Numbered from the stretch's first letter, positions 39,213 to 48,842 are shown. The stretch: 64,000 nt of DNA from Planotetraspora kaengkrachanensis (GCF_016862895.1 NZ_BONV01000042.1:55530-119529); one strand, 5' to 3'. A program made the numbers and translations. Notes: generated by a model from the sequence alone, not told the origin.

Positions 39213-41018
39213 TCACTCCGACGGCGACTCCGGTCGTGCGGCGGGCTCGATCGAGGGGGCCGGCGCCGGTGGGGCCGGGTGCGGCGACTCGGGACGCGGT
39301 TCGGCGCGACGCTCGGGCCTGGGACGAGCACCCGCGGTGTGCTCACGCCCAGGCTCCGGCCTGGGCCGCGGAGCGGCGGTGTGCTCCCTCTCAGGAGCGG
39401 GCTCGGGACGCGGCTCCGCACGGCGCTCCGGCCGGGGACGCGTACCCGAGGCATGCTCCCTTCGAGGCTCGGGACGCGGCTCCGCTCGGCGCTCGGGCCT
39501 GGGCCGCGTACCCGAGGTGTGCTCCCTTTCGGGCTGCGTCCCGGTGGTGGGTTCCGCGCTCGGCCGTGGCGTCGGGGTGGGCGGACAGGGCCGCTCACGG
39601 TGCGGCCGGGGATGACCGGGCCCGTGCTGGTGCTCGTGCGGCGGCCGGGGATGGGAGGTCGGCGGCTCGGCCGGCGGCGAGGGCGACACGGGTGGATCGG
39701 TCGGCCCAGAAGTGGGCCCGGAGGTAGGCCCGGAAGTAGGCGGGGCCGTCGGAGTCTGCGTCGGAGTGGGCGTCGGCGTCGATGTCGGCGGCGCGGGGGT
39801 GGTGGGCCGGGTGGGCGGCTGGTGCGGCCAGGGCGGCCCCGGCGGCCTGGACCATGTCGGCGCGGGCAGGGGACGGGGGGTCGGTTGCGGCCTCGTCATC
39901 CCAGGGACGGCCGCGACCAGCTTGCGCGGCCCGAGAGTGTCGATGGGCTCCTCCTCCGCCACCGGCATGATGACCGTGGGCGTCCTGCCCGGCGTCGGGC
40001 TCTCCGTCGCCGTGGGCGCCACGACCGCCGGGGTCGCGCTGGGCACGGGCCCCCGGCCCGCCGTTATGGTCGTGATCCTCTCCTCCGGGGCCCCGACCAC
40101 CTGCGCGAGCACCAGCACGATCGCGGCCACCGCGGCGGCGGCGGCCACCGTGCCGGCGATCGCCTGGGCCACCCTGCCCTCGCCTCTGATCCCGGAGCGG
40201 GGGAACCCGGAGATGTCCAGCGGGCCGATCCTGCGCGCGACGAACCGCCGGTACGGCACGAGTTCGGGGTCGATGAAGCAGCTCAGCACGCGAACGCGCA
40301 GGGCGCCGGGCAGAGTGATCTCGGGTAGCAGGGCGAAGACCTTCGCCGCCGAGATCTGCTTGATCCCCCGGCGTGAGCACATCTCGCACCGCGCGCGATG
40401 CCGGGTCACCCGGTCGCGCATCTCTCGCGGGAGGTCGCCGCCGAAGCCGGCGAGGATGCCGGCCAGGCGGTGGCAGCCGCGCGGTTCCTGCCTGGCGAGG
40501 ATCTCGGCGGTGACGGCGTCGCGGAGCCGCGCCACCGCGGCCTCTCGCAGCCCTTCGGCGTACCGCTCCCCCGTGCCGAGTACGGCCGCGACCTCGGCTG
40601 CGGACAACCCGTGCCTGGTCGCCAGTTCCAGGAGCTCGCGGTCGCGCGGCTCGAGACCCATGACGGCGCTCCACGCCACACCCCGCAGGTCGGCGTCGCC
40701 GTGATCGGCCTGCGGCGGCGTCATGACGGGAAGCGGTCCGGTGTCGACGGGCGTGGGCTCGCCGGGAATCAGGCGGCGCAGGCACTCTCCGCGCGCGAGG
40801 GCGTAGAGCCAGGGCCGGAATTTGGCCGGATCGGCGAGCGAGCCCACGAGGGCCTCGGCCGCGACGAAGGTGTCGCGCAACGCGACCTGGGCGCCGTCGG
40901 GGCTGCCCAGCATCGCGCGGCAGTATCGGTAGACCCCTTCGGCATACGTGTCATAGAGGGCCGCGAGCGCGCCGGGATCGCGTGCCCGCAACGCCTCGAC
41001 CAGAATGCCATCGTCCAT
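39213..41018 (-). CDS. ECF sigma factor-like protein with fused anti-sigma motif, membrane helix and Pro-rich tail
   Basis: 601 aa. Residues 1-80 resemble ECF sigma region 2 (ALAALYDTYAEGVYRYC, FRPWLYALARGECLRRL), and residues 112-170 resemble region 4 (GLEPRDRELLELATRHGLSAAEVAAVLG, in part). Residues 207-214 read HRARCEMC, the HxxxCxxC motif of zinc anti-sigma domains. Residues 287-308 form one membrane helix (VAAAAAVAAIVLVLAQVVGA), and 311-601 are a Pro/Thr/Glu/Arg-rich extracytoplasmic tail with RPRPERRAEPRPEP repeats. Sigma and anti-sigma would thus be one chain tethered to the membrane. Whether region 2 still binds core polymerase cannot be judged. Possible partner of the downstream wall hydrolase. 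Confidence 0.82.
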   Translation of the reverse strand: MDDGILVEALRARDPGALAALYDTYAEGVYRYCRAMLGSPDGAQVALRDTFVAAEALVGSLADPAKFRPWLYALARGECLRRLIPGEPTPVDTGPLPVMTPPQADHGDADLRGVAWSAVMGLEPRDRELLELATRHGLSAAEVAAVLGTGERYAEGLREAAVARLRDAVTAEILARQEPRGCHRLAGILAGFGGDLPREMRDRVTRHRARCEMCSRRGIKQISAAKVFALLPEITLPGALRVRVLSCFIDPELVPYRRFVARRIGPLDISGFPRSGIRGEGRVAQAIAGTVAAAAAVAAIVLVLAQVVGAPEERITTITAGRGPVPSATPAVVAPTATESPTPGRTPTVIMPVAEEEPIDTLGPRKLVAAVPGMTRPQPTPRPLPAPTWSRPPGPPWPHQPPTRPTTPAPPTSTPTPTPTQTPTAPPTSGPTSGPTSGPTDPPVSPSPPAEPPTSHPRPPHEHQHGPGHPRPHRERPCPPTPTPRPSAEPTTGTQPEREHTSGTRPRPERRAEPRPEPRREHASGTRPRPERRAEPRPEPAPEREHTAAPRPRPEPGREHTAGARPRPERRAEPRPESPHPAPPAPAPSIEPAARPESPSE

Positions 41019-41217
41019 ATAACCGAGCGTAAAGGCTCTGTAACTTAAAGCTCCACCGATTCTCCCGAAGTCACGTAACTACATGGATCGCATTTAACTA
41101 TCGACGATCAGTGTCGATTCCACCCGTCTCGCCACAGCCCGCGAACCGCTTTATGGCATCTTATTCGGACAATTCATATTCATCGGAGAAATGGCCGCGC
41201 AGAGCCGGGAAATCGGC

Positions 41218-42321
41218 TCACCCGGCCTCCCCGGCGGCGAACCCCGCCTCCGCGCATCCCTCAGCCAGAGGGTCCAGACCGAAGGCGTCCACCGGGCCGA
41301 GGGCGCCCTTTCCTCGTACGCCACCGGCCAGCGCGGCCGCGGCGGCCCAGGCGACGGCGCGCCCGGTGAAGTCGTAGGGATCGCCCCCGTCGAGTTCGGC
41401 CGAGGCGAGCAGTCTGCCCCTCGCGTCGTAGGCCTCTGCCACGACCTGCGAGGTGAGCGGCCTGCCCGGCGGACGCGCCCGGCCGGCGGAGCGGAGCGCC
41501 CGAGCGGCCATGGTGTCCGTCGCCCGTTTGGCGCCCGGCAGGGCCGCGATCACCGGGGCCGCCCTGGCCAGCAGTCCCGCGGCCCGGGTGAGGCCGCCGA
41601 ACCAGCCGAGATAGACGTTCACCTCGCGCAGCGCCCGGTGGGCGGGCGGCAGGGTGAAGTGCTCGGACGCGCCGACCGAGACGCCGTGACGACGACGGCC
41701 GCCTGTGTCGAACACCCGCGTCCTGCCGTGTTCCCTGACGATGCGGCCCTCGCGGAAGCCGTACATGGGGTCGAGGGCGACGCCGAGTGCGGAGGCGCGG
41801 GTTCCGGCGCTGGCACGCCGCGCGATGTTGCCGCTCAGGAAGTAGCCGACGTCGACGCGCACCGCCTCTCCGCCCGCCTTCCGCAGCGCTAGGCTCGCGG
41901 CCAGGTTGCCGGGCACGTAGTCGTACCCGAACGCGGTGAGGAGAGCCACCCCCCGGGTGGCGGCGGCGGGGCCGTACCGCTGGAAGACCCGCTTGATGAA
42001 CATCGGCTCGCCGCAGGTGTCCAGGTAGGTGGCGCCCGCCTCCGTCGCGGCCGTCACCGCCGCGTCGCCCATGCGGACGAACGGGCCGACCGAGGAGACG
42101 AGCACGTCACCGGGTCCGACGATGCGCCGCACCGATTCCGGCCGCCTGGCGTCAGCGACGGCGGTGGGAACCTCGGCCGGGAGGGCCGCCGCGAGCGCGT
42201 CGAGCCTGGTCCGGTCCCTGCCCGCGAGCAGGGGCCGGACCCCGATCGCGAGCAGAGCGTCGACAATGAGCCCGCCGGTGAAGCCGGTGGCTCCGAAGAC
42301 CACGATCCTGGGGCTCGTCAT
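41218..42321 (-). CDS. Saccharopine dehydrogenase-like NADP-binding oxidoreductase
   Basis: About 367 aa, N-terminal Rossmann fold (VVFGATGFTGGLIVDALL), SVGPFVRMGDAAVTAATEAGATYLD and a C-terminal domain of the saccharopine-dehydrogenase-like/trans-acting enoyl reductase family. Related proteins act on lipids or polyketides in mycobacteria, but no polyketide synthase is near, so the substrate is open. ATG 42321 begins the conserved MTSPRIVVFGATG; the frame extends ten codons further. Confidence 0.85.
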   Translation of the reverse strand: MTSPRIVVFGATGFTGGLIVDALLAIGVRPLLAGRDRTRLDALAAALPAEVPTAVADARRPESVRRIVGPGDVLVSSVGPFVRMGDAAVTAATEAGATYLDTCGEPMFIKRVFQRYGPAAATRGVALLTAFGYDYVPGNLAASLALRKAGGEAVRVDVGYFLSGNIARRASAGTRASALGVALDPMYGFREGRIVREHGRTRVFDTGGRRRHGVSVGASEHFTLPPAHRALREVNVYLGWFGGLTRAAGLLARAAPVIAALPGAKRATDTMAARALRSAGRARPPGRPLTSQVVAEAYDARGRLLASAELDGGDPYDFTGRAVAWAAAAALAGGVRGKGALGPVDAFGLDPLAEGCAEAGFAAGEAG

Positions 42322-42406
42322 GCCGTTACGGTAACCTGCTTCCGATTTCAAGATCGACAGCGGGTGCCGCCGGATCCCGTGCGCCGGGACACGGCGAGGC
42401 GCGGTC

Positions 42407-43198
42407 TCACTGCCGTCGATCGTTGATCGTCTGGTAGCCGCGGTCCTTCACGAACGGCTCGGTGGTGGGGGCGACCGTGTGGACGGGCACGGCGCCCGCG
42501 TTGGCCAGGTCCTCGTACGGCTTGGCCGTCGCCCCCCAGGTGGTGACCAGGACGTCGGTCTTGGCGACCGCTCCGCGCACTCCGTCGACGGTGATGACGA
42601 AGCGGCGCTTGTCACCCGCGCGGACGTCGTCGACGTAGGCGGTGCCGCCGCCCGCCAGCCTGCCCGCCGCGTCCCGCAGCAGTGCGGTGACCGCGAGACC
42701 GTCCGCCGCTTTGAGGAACGGGTCGGAGACGTAGCCCGTCACGAGGTAGGAGCCTTCCGGCAGCCGGTCGGTCGAGACCTCGGACGCGGGGAAGGCCAGG
42801 AAGGCCGACGGTATACGGCTCGCGGCCCGCCACGAGGCGGGCCTGTAGTCGATCTTCACGCGGACGGGCTTCGCGCTGGAGGTCACCTGCCCGGAGAAGG
42901 GCAGCGACGCGCCCGGAGCGACCGCGTCGAGCGGCTGCTCCATGTGGACGACCTCCTTGCCGGCTGCGTCCACAGCGGTGATCACGGCGACCGCGTTCTC
43001 GCCGAAGTGCCATCGGTTGGCGTTGCTGAGCACCCCCGCCCAGCTCACCACGTAGCCGCTGCCCGACTTGACGACGGAGGAGGCCTGCTCCTTCAGCGAT
43101 AGCGGCCGAAGGCCGTTCGACTTGTCGTCGCCGGAGCACGCCGTGGCCACCAGTGCGGTGAGGGCGAGGGCGATCGTGATTCGGGTACGTCGCGTCAC
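42407..43198 (-). CDS. Secreted lipoprotein of unknown function
   Basis: 263 aa with a lipoprotein signal (RITIALALTALVATACSGDD, lipobox VATAC). The mature part is predicted beta-rich (NRWHFGENAVAVITAVDAAGK, LPFSGQVTSSAKPVRVKIDY), like FxLYD-type immunoglobulin-fold domains. I cannot assign a function. It lies between the NADP-binding oxidoreductase and the ABC-F gene on the same strand with its own upstream gap. Confidence 0.8.
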   Translation of the reverse strand: MTRRTRITIALALTALVATACSGDDKSNGLRPLSLKEQASSVVKSGSGYVVSWAGVLSNANRWHFGENAVAVITAVDAAGKEVVHMEQPLDAVAPGASLPFSGQVTSSAKPVRVKIDYRPASWRAASRIPSAFLAFPASEVSTDRLPEGSYLVTGYVSDPFLKAADGLAVTALLRDAAGRLAGGGTAYVDDVRAGDKRRFVITVDGVRGAVAKTDVLVTTWGATAKPYEDLANAGAVPVHTVAPTTEPFVKDRGYQTINDRRQ

Positions 43199-43362
43199 TC
43201 AGCCGTCATAACCCGGAACCGCACGGCCTGATCGCTGACACGCGCAACGCCTGCGCTATTTTTAACGGCCGTTCTCTTCGTTTTCTCCACCGGCGGCGAG
43301 CGGGCCATTCCGAACACGGGCCGGGTGCTTCTCCGGCGAATCAGCCGCCGCAAATCCGATTC

Positions 43363-43400
43363 ATCTCACTGAATCGCCATTCGTTGCGATTCAGTGAGAT
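43363..43400 (-). terminator. Perfect 14-bp inverted repeat after the ABC-F gene
   Basis: ATCTCACTGAATCG (43363-43376) and CGATTCAGTGAGAT (43387-43400) are perfect complements with a 10-nt loop, 10 bases beyond the ABC-F stop. No T-tract follows, so it may be a terminator or an RNA-stabilising hairpin. Confidence 0.7.
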
Positions 43401-43409
43401 TTACCGGAT

Positions 43410-45089
43410 TTATCGCGGACGCGCCACCCGAGCCTCGTCCCAGACCGGCTCCGGCGACTCATAGACCCTGCCGTCGGCCCCGAACACCATGAAGCGGTCG
43501 AAGTCGGCGGCGAACCACCGGTCGTGCGTGACCGCGAGGACCGTGCCGTCGAAGGCGTCCAACCCGGCCTGCAGCGCTTCGGCGCTGGCCAGATCAAGGT
43601 TGTCCGTCGGCTCGTCGAGCAGCAGCAGGGTGGCTCCGGACAGTTCGAGCAGCAGGATCTGCAACCGGGCCTGCTGACCGCCGGAGAGCGTCTCGAACCG
43701 CTGCTCGGCCGTGTTTCCTGCCAGTTCGTAGCGCGCGAGCGCCTTCATGGCCTCGTTCTTCAGCCGGGCGTGCTCGGTCATCACGATCTCGCAGGGCGTG
43801 CGTCCCAGCAGATCGGGCCGGGCGTGGGTCTGCGCGAAGTGCCCGGAGACGACGCGCGAGCCCAGGCGCGCCACCCCGGTGTGCCGGACGTCCTCCCCCG
43901 CGATCAGACGCAGGAAGTGCGACTTGCCCGAGCCGTTGGAGCCGAGCACGGCGACGCGCTCGCCGTACCAGATCTCGAGGTCGAAGGGCTTCATCAAGCC
44001 GGTGAGCTCGAGCTTCTCGCAGATCACCGCACGCTTGGCGGTGCGGCCGCCGCGCAGGCGCATGCTGATGAGCTGGTCCTTCGGGGCGAGCTCGGGCGGC
44101 CCCGCCTCCTCGAACTTGCGCAGCCGCGTCTGGGCCGCGTGGTAGGGCGCCGCCATGCCGTCGTTGTAGGTCGCCTTCTGCCTCAGCATCACGACCAGGC
44201 GCTTGAGCTTGGCGTGCTCCTCGTCCCAGCGGCGGCGCAGCTCGTCGAGCCGCTCGTTGCGCTCCCTGCGGGCCTCGGCGTACGTGGCGAAGCCGCCCCC
44301 GTGGATCCAGACGTTCCCCGACTCGACGGTGACGATCCTGTCGACGGCGTTGGCGAGCAGCTGGCGATCGTGGGAGACCAGCAGCACGGTCTTGGGCGTC
44401 TCCCTGAGCGCCTGTTCGAGCCAGATCTTGCCCGGCACGTCGAGGTAGTTGTCGGGCTCGTCGAGGAGCAGCGTCTGGTCGGGCCCGCGGAGCAGCGCCT
44501 CCAGCGCGAGCCGCTTCTGCTCGCCGCCGGACAACGTGGTGAGATCCCGATATTTCACGTTGTCGTAGGGCGCTCCGAGCGCCGCCATCGTGCAGGTGTC
44601 CCAGAGCACCTCGATGTCGTAACCGCCGGCGTCGGTGTAGTCGGTGATCGCCTGGGCGTAACGCATCTGCGTCTTCTCGTCCTCGCGCTCCATCATGGCG
44701 AGCTCGGCGCCGTGCAGCCGCTCGGCGGCCTCCTTCACGCGCACCGGAGCGACGCTGAGCAGCAGGTCCTGGACCGTACGGCTGTCGCGGCCGTCCCCCG
44801 CGGCCGAGCCCTCGCCCGCGCCACGCAGGCTGCCGATGAACTGCCGCATCACACCCAGTCCGCCGGCGTGGGTCACCGATCCCTCGACCGGCTGGGCATC
44901 GCCGGCGATCAGCCGGATCAGGGTGGTCTTGCCCGCCCCGTTGGGGCCGACCAGGGCGGCCTTGGCTCCTTCACCGATACGGAACGACACGTCGTTCAGC
45001 AACGCCCTGCCGTCAGGGAGGACATGGGTCAGGTGACTGACTTGCACACTGTGGGCCCTGGTGGCAGGCCAGTCGAAGGAAGAGGACAC
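43410..45089 (-). CDS. ABC-F family ATPase
   Basis: About 559 aa with two ABC domains and no membrane segments. Domain 1: Walker A GPNGAGKTTLIRLIAG, signature LSGGEQKRLALEAL, Walker B LLLDEPDNYLD. Domain 2: GSNGSGKSHFLRLIAG, LSGGQQARLQIL, LLLDEPTDNLD. A charged linker (EARRERNERLDELRRRWDEE) joins them. ABC-F proteins act on ribosomes as translation factors or antibiotic-resistance proteins; which type cannot be told. GTG 45089 and GTG 45047 are possible starts and neither has a good Shine-Dalgarno; the frame is open further upstream. Confidence 0.9.
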   Translation of the reverse strand: MSSSFDWPATRAHSVQVSHLTHVLPDGRALLNDVSFRIGEGAKAALVGPNGAGKTTLIRLIAGDAQPVEGSVTHAGGLGVMRQFIGSLRGAGEGSAAGDGRDSRTVQDLLLSVAPVRVKEAAERLHGAELAMMEREDEKTQMRYAQAITDYTDAGGYDIEVLWDTCTMAALGAPYDNVKYRDLTTLSGGEQKRLALEALLRGPDQTLLLDEPDNYLDVPGKIWLEQALRETPKTVLLVSHDRQLLANAVDRIVTVESGNVWIHGGGFATYAEARRERNERLDELRRRWDEEHAKLKRLVVMLRQKATYNDGMAAPYHAAQTRLRKFEEAGPPELAPKDQLISMRLRGGRTAKRAVICEKLELTGLMKPFDLEIWYGERVAVLGSNGSGKSHFLRLIAGEDVRHTGVARLGSRVVSGHFAQTHARPDLLGRTPCEIVMTEHARLKNEAMKALARYELAGNTAEQRFETLSGGQQARLQILLLELSGATLLLLDEPTDNLDLASAEALQAGLDAFDGTVLAVTHDRWFAADFDRFMVFGADGRVYESPEPVWDEARVARPR

Positions 45090-45258
45090 CCGCGAAGCGT
45101 AAACAGCCGAACGTGGACCTGGCCACCGGATAACCGCCCTGCCGGACAGCCGTCCGTTCTGGCGCCGGTCACGCCGGTCGTCGGCCGTGGTGCACACCAC
45201 ATCAGGATTCGGCCTCATATGGGTGGGCATCACGCCGTCTCACGCTAGGTTCTGGGCC

Positions 45259-46374
45259 ATGCGTGCCTATCCCCCATGGAGACGTCGCCTCATGTGGGCC
45301 GCGGCGGGGATGCCCCTCCTCTCAGTGATCGCGCTCGGAAGCGCCGGGTGGTACTTCTCCCGCTTCGTCATCGACCCCGCCCACACCTCGGAATATCCGC
45401 TCGAGGTGACGGCGGTGGACGGCGACCTGGTCACGCTGGAGGGCGGCACGGACACGGCTGCTCCCGGAACGTACGGCCTGACCTGGGCGGACGGCAACGC
45501 TCTGCTCGGCGCGGTGGTCTCGACCGGCGTGGACACGGTGACGCGGAAAGTGGAGAGCGTGTCGCGGGGCACGCTCCGCCCCGGCGTGCGGGCCCATCTC
45601 GACCGGTCGTTGTGGGGTCGGGTGGCCCCCTCGGCCGTTGACGTGCCGTACCGGGAAGTGACGGTTCCTTCGCCGCTCGGCGGCTTCCCCGCGTGGCAGA
45701 CCGAGGGAACGTCGTCGACGTGGGTGATCGCCGTTCACGGCCGGAACGGCGACGCCGCCGAGGCCCTCCGGGTGTTGCCGACCCTTCGCCGGCTCGGCAT
45801 GCCCGTTCTCGGCATCACCTACCGCAACGACGCGGGCGCGCCCGCCGGCCCCGACGGGAAGCTCCACCTCGGAGCCTCCGAGTGGGAGGACCTGGCCGCG
45901 GCCGTCACCTACGCCAAGGACCAGGGCGCGACCAGTGTGGTGCTCTACGGATGGTCGATGGGCGGCTCGATCGTGCCCATGGCCGTGCGGAGGCTCCCGG
46001 ACGAGCCGATCGCGGGCATGATCCTGGACAGTCCCGTCCTCGACTGGCGCTCGCCCATCGCGTACGGCGGCCGCCAGATGGGTGTGCCCGCCTTCCTCGT
46101 CTCCGTCGCCGACTGGGTCATCGAGCGGCGTACCGGCCTGTCCTTCGACGACCTCGACCATGTACGGCACGCCGGCGACTTCTCGATCCCGGCACTGATC
46201 TTCGTCGACGCGGACGACGGCACCGTGCCCGTCGAGCCGGCTCTGGAGTTCGCCAGGGTCCGGCCCGACCTCGTCACGCTCGTCCAGACGAAGGACGGCG
46301 GCCACACCGGCTCGTGGAACGTCGACCCGGAGCAGTACGAGGGAGCCGTGCGGACGTTCGTCTCCGGCCTGTGA
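45259..46374 (+). CDS. Alpha/beta hydrolase with N-terminal membrane anchor
   Basis: 371 aa. One N-terminal helix (LMWAAAGMPLLSVIALGSAGWYF region), then an extracytoplasmic alpha/beta hydrolase: oxyanion region VIAVHGRNGDAAEALRVL, nucleophile elbow YGWSMGGSIVP (GxSxG), Asp in FVDADDGTVPVEPA and His in DGGHTGSWN. It resembles the serine aminopeptidase/BAAT-like hydrolases annotated in actinomycetes; substrate unknown. ATG 45259 is preferred because the anchor begins there. Confidence 0.87.
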   Translation: MRAYPPWRRRLMWAAAGMPLLSVIALGSAGWYFSRFVIDPAHTSEYPLEVTAVDGDLVTLEGGTDTAAPGTYGLTWADGNALLGAVVSTGVDTVTRKVESVSRGTLRPGVRAHLDRSLWGRVAPSAVDVPYREVTVPSPLGGFPAWQTEGTSSTWVIAVHGRNGDAAEALRVLPTLRRLGMPVLGITYRNDAGAPAGPDGKLHLGASEWEDLAAAVTYAKDQGATSVVLYGWSMGGSIVPMAVRRLPDEPIAGMILDSPVLDWRSPIAYGGRQMGVPAFLVSVADWVIERRTGLSFDDLDHVRHAGDFSIPALIFVDADDGTVPVEPALEFARVRPDLVTLVQTKDGGHTGSWNVDPEQYEGAVRTFVSGL

Positions 46375-46392
46375 ACCTCCGTAGGCGTCTCG

Positions 46393-47115
46393 TCAGATCC
46401 GGACGGTCACCGTGGTGCGCACCACAGTGAAGCCGAGCCGTTCGTAGACCCTTCTGGCCGGGTTCGCGTGCGTCACCGCGAGGTCCATGGCCGAGTGCCC
46501 GTCGGCCGCCGCGGCGTCCATCACGGTCGCGAGTAGCGCGGAGCCGAGGCCCGCGGGCGAGCCTGCCGGATGGCGGGCGATGTCGGAGACCAGGGGGGTA
46601 CCGCGCCAGTCGTTGACCAGCACGCCTCCGACCACCGTGTCGTCCGCGTCCACCGCGAGCCTGCTGCACGGCAGCAGGTCGCCCACGACTTCGCCGCGGA
46701 GCAGCGGCACCAGATGCTCGGACAACGTGTGAGCCTCGTCACGCGGCTCGTGGTCGGGGTGGTCCGGCGGATAGGCCGCCGTCCACGTGGTCAGCAGGTC
46801 CTCCGGCGGGCGGTCGCACGGCACGAACCGGAACCCGCCCGGGGGCCGGACCTTCGACGGCGGCCTGCCGCGCAGGTCGCAGGACATCGCGTGCACGTGC
46901 CGTACGAGCCGGGCGCCCCTGCCGATCAGCTCGCCGGAAAAGTCCTCCGGCACCGAGACGAACCAGCCGGGCCACCGCGCCATGATGAGATCGGCCGCGC
47001 CGGGCCCGAGCACCTCCAGGAAACCGGCCCACGGCTCGCCGTCCCTGCTGCCCTTCACATAGCTGAGCACGGGGCTTCCGTCGTCGCCGGCCAGGATCCG
47101 CCGCTCGTCGTCCAT
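46393..47115 (-). CDS. GNAT family N-acetyltransferase
   Basis: 240 aa. The C-terminal half has the acetyl-CoA-binding segment (HPAGSPAGLGSALLATVMDAA) and the ending THANPARRVYERLGFTVVRT typical of GNATs. The N-terminal half (about residues 1-110) looks like a degenerate GNAT, so this is a two-domain member. Substrate unknown. ATG 47115 chosen; six more codons are open upstream. Convergent with the hydrolase gene. Confidence 0.85.
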   Translation of the reverse strand: MDDERRILAGDDGSPVLSYVKGSRDGEPWAGFLEVLGPGAADLIMARWPGWFVSVPEDFSGELIGRGARLVRHVHAMSCDLRGRPPSKVRPPGGFRFVPCDRPPEDLLTTWTAAYPPDHPDHEPRDEAHTLSEHLVPLLRGEVVGDLLPCSRLAVDADDTVVGGVLVNDWRGTPLVSDIARHPAGSPAGLGSALLATVMDAAAADGHSAMDLAVTHANPARRVYERLGFTVVRTTVTVRI

Positions 47116-47260
47116 GACTGGAGGGTCGCGCAATCTGATCCTCAGGGCAACGGATTGCGCCCGACGGGACGCCGCGTGGACGGTCTCACGCCGGATCAGG
47201 TCTCAGCCTGGGTGCGGCACACCCACTGTCGTCGCAGGTCAGGCGAATTAGCCTGTCGAC

Positions 47261-48094
47261 ATGGACAACGACAGGCTTCTCGGCGACTTCCTCCGCAGCC
47301 GGCGCGAGGCGACGTCACTCGAGGACGTCGGCCTGCCGCCCAGCGGTCGGCGGCGCACCCCCGGGTTGCGCCGCGAAGAGCTCGCGATGCTGTCCGGCGT
47401 GAGCACCGACTACTACATCCGGCTGGAACAGGGGCGCGAACGCAATCCCTCCCAGCAGGTGCTGACCGCCCTCGCCGAGGCCCTGCGCCTCGACGCCGAC
47501 GCCGCCGACTACATGTACGCGCTCGTGCACACGCGCGCGTGGCCGCCGCGGCCGGAGACCCGCGGACCGGAGCAGATCAGCCCGGCCCTTCTCCAGCTCA
47601 TGGGCGGATGGCGCGACAATCCGGCGTTCGTCATCGGGCGCGGCCTGAACGTCCTGGCCGCCACACCGCTGACCATGCGGCTCTACGACGGGGTGGATCA
47701 CAAGGAGAACTGCCTGAAGCTGGTCTTCTTCTGCCCGGAGGCGCGGGGCCTGTATCTGGACTGGGAGGAGGCCGCCGCGTACAAGGTGGCCGAGCTCCGC
47801 GCGGCGCTGGGAAGAGACCCCGGCAACCCCGACCTCGTCGAACTCGTCGAGGAGCTGTCCGAGCACAGTGAGGACTTCCGCGTCCTGTGGGCGCGCCATG
47901 ACGTGCGGACCAGGCGCAACCAGGTCAAACAGTTCAACCACCGCGACGTCGGGCCGGTGACGTTGCACTGGGACGTGTTCACGGTGAACAGCGCCCCCAG
48001 TCAGCAGCTCATCGTCATGGGCGCCGAGCCGGACAGCACGTCGGAGCGTGCGCTCGCCCACCTCAGCAGATCGCTCGTGAGGGCCTCCGCCTGA
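47261..48094 (+). CDS. XRE family regulator with MmyB-like ligand domain
   Basis: 277 aa. N-terminal helix-turn-helix (RREELAMLSGVSTDYYIRLEQGRERNPSQQVLTALAEAL, in parts) and a C-terminal PAS-like MmyB domain (LNVLAATPLTMRLY, DWEEAAAYKVAELRAALGRDP, RRNQVKQFNHRDVGPVTLHWDVF). Such regulators are abundant in actinomycetes and usually control an adjacent oxidoreductase gene; here the neighbours are a GNAT and a DinB gene. One fatty-acid-binding MmyB member is known, ligand here unknown. Confidence 0.9.
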   Translation: MDNDRLLGDFLRSRREATSLEDVGLPPSGRRRTPGLRREELAMLSGVSTDYYIRLEQGRERNPSQQVLTALAEALRLDADAADYMYALVHTRAWPPRPETRGPEQISPALLQLMGGWRDNPAFVIGRGLNVLAATPLTMRLYDGVDHKENCLKLVFFCPEARGLYLDWEEAAAYKVAELRAALGRDPGNPDLVELVEELSEHSEDFRVLWARHDVRTRRNQVKQFNHRDVGPVTLHWDVFTVNSAPSQQLIVMGAEPDSTSERALAHLSRSLVRASA

Positions 48095-48154
48095 GGCTCC
48101 CGGCGTACGGCTCGGAGCGGCCGCCGCTCCGGCCGTCAGGGACGGGGTCGCGGC

Positions 48155-48703
48155 TCAGGAGCAGCCGAGCTCGCCCCTGCGGCGGTAAAGATCACGCAGA
48201 ACTCCGACCTCCCCGCCATGGTGCACGATCTCGTCGAAGACGTGCAGCGCCAGGTCGACCGTCGAGTCCTTGGCGTAGACGCCGAAGGCCGGGCCGATGG
48301 GGCTCCACCACCGCTGTTCGCCGATCCCGCCGATGCCCTCGCGCCAGTCCCGATAGGCGGCGTCCAGGAAGGCGCGGGCGTCCGTCGCCGAGGAGGCGTA
48401 GTCCACGTCTGTGATCTTGCCGTCGGCGAAGAGCCGGTCGCCGAAGCCGATGAAGGCTCCTCCGATGTGCCCGATACGCCAAGCGATCGTGGTGAAAGGC
48501 GGAGGGTCGGGGGCGGGCTCGCCCGTCGGTCCTGCGCCGTCACCCTCGATCCGCCATCGCCCCACGGCGTCCTGGCGCACCGACCAGCAGCCGGGAACCG
48601 GTTCCCAGAAGTACTCGTCGTCGGTCAGGCCTTCGAGGCGATCGAGGAAGCGGCCCCAGACGAAGTCGAACGCCTTCGTCAGCGAGTTTCCGATGTCGGC
48701 CAT
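48155..48703 (-). CDS. DinB family protein
   Basis: 182 aa four-helix DinB-like fold: FVWGRFLDRLEGLTDDEYFWEP, TIAWRIGHIGGAFIGFGDRL and HVFDEIVHHGGEVGVLRDL carry the three His residues of a probable metal site. These proteins are thought to be thiol S-transferases using mycothiol or bacillithiol. ATG 48703 starts the family-typical region; convergent with the XRE gene. Confidence 0.87.
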   Translation of the reverse strand: MADIGNSLTKAFDFVWGRFLDRLEGLTDDEYFWEPVPGCWSVRQDAVGRWRIEGDGAGPTGEPAPDPPPFTTIAWRIGHIGGAFIGFGDRLFADGKITDVDYASSATDARAFLDAAYRDWREGIGGIGEQRWWSPIGPAFGVYAKDSTVDLALHVFDEIVHHGGEVGVLRDLYRRRGELGCS

Positions 48704-48753
48704 GGTGCAGTCTTCTTCAGGCCCGTCCGAAGGGTCAACCGCCGGAGCGGCGT

Positions 48754-48783
48754 GAGGCCCTCCCGGCGAACCGGAAGGGCCTC
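48754..48783 (-). terminator. Hairpin after the beta-propeller gene
   Basis: GAGGCCCTCCCGG and CCGGAAGGGCCTC pair with a CGAA loop and one mismatch, 60 bases after the stop of the leftward gene at 48843. Confidence 0.7.
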
Positions 48784-48842
48784 GTGATGGAGCCGCCTCG
48801 CAGTGGGACTCCATCGATCATCCGCTGATCAGCGCGTGGAGC

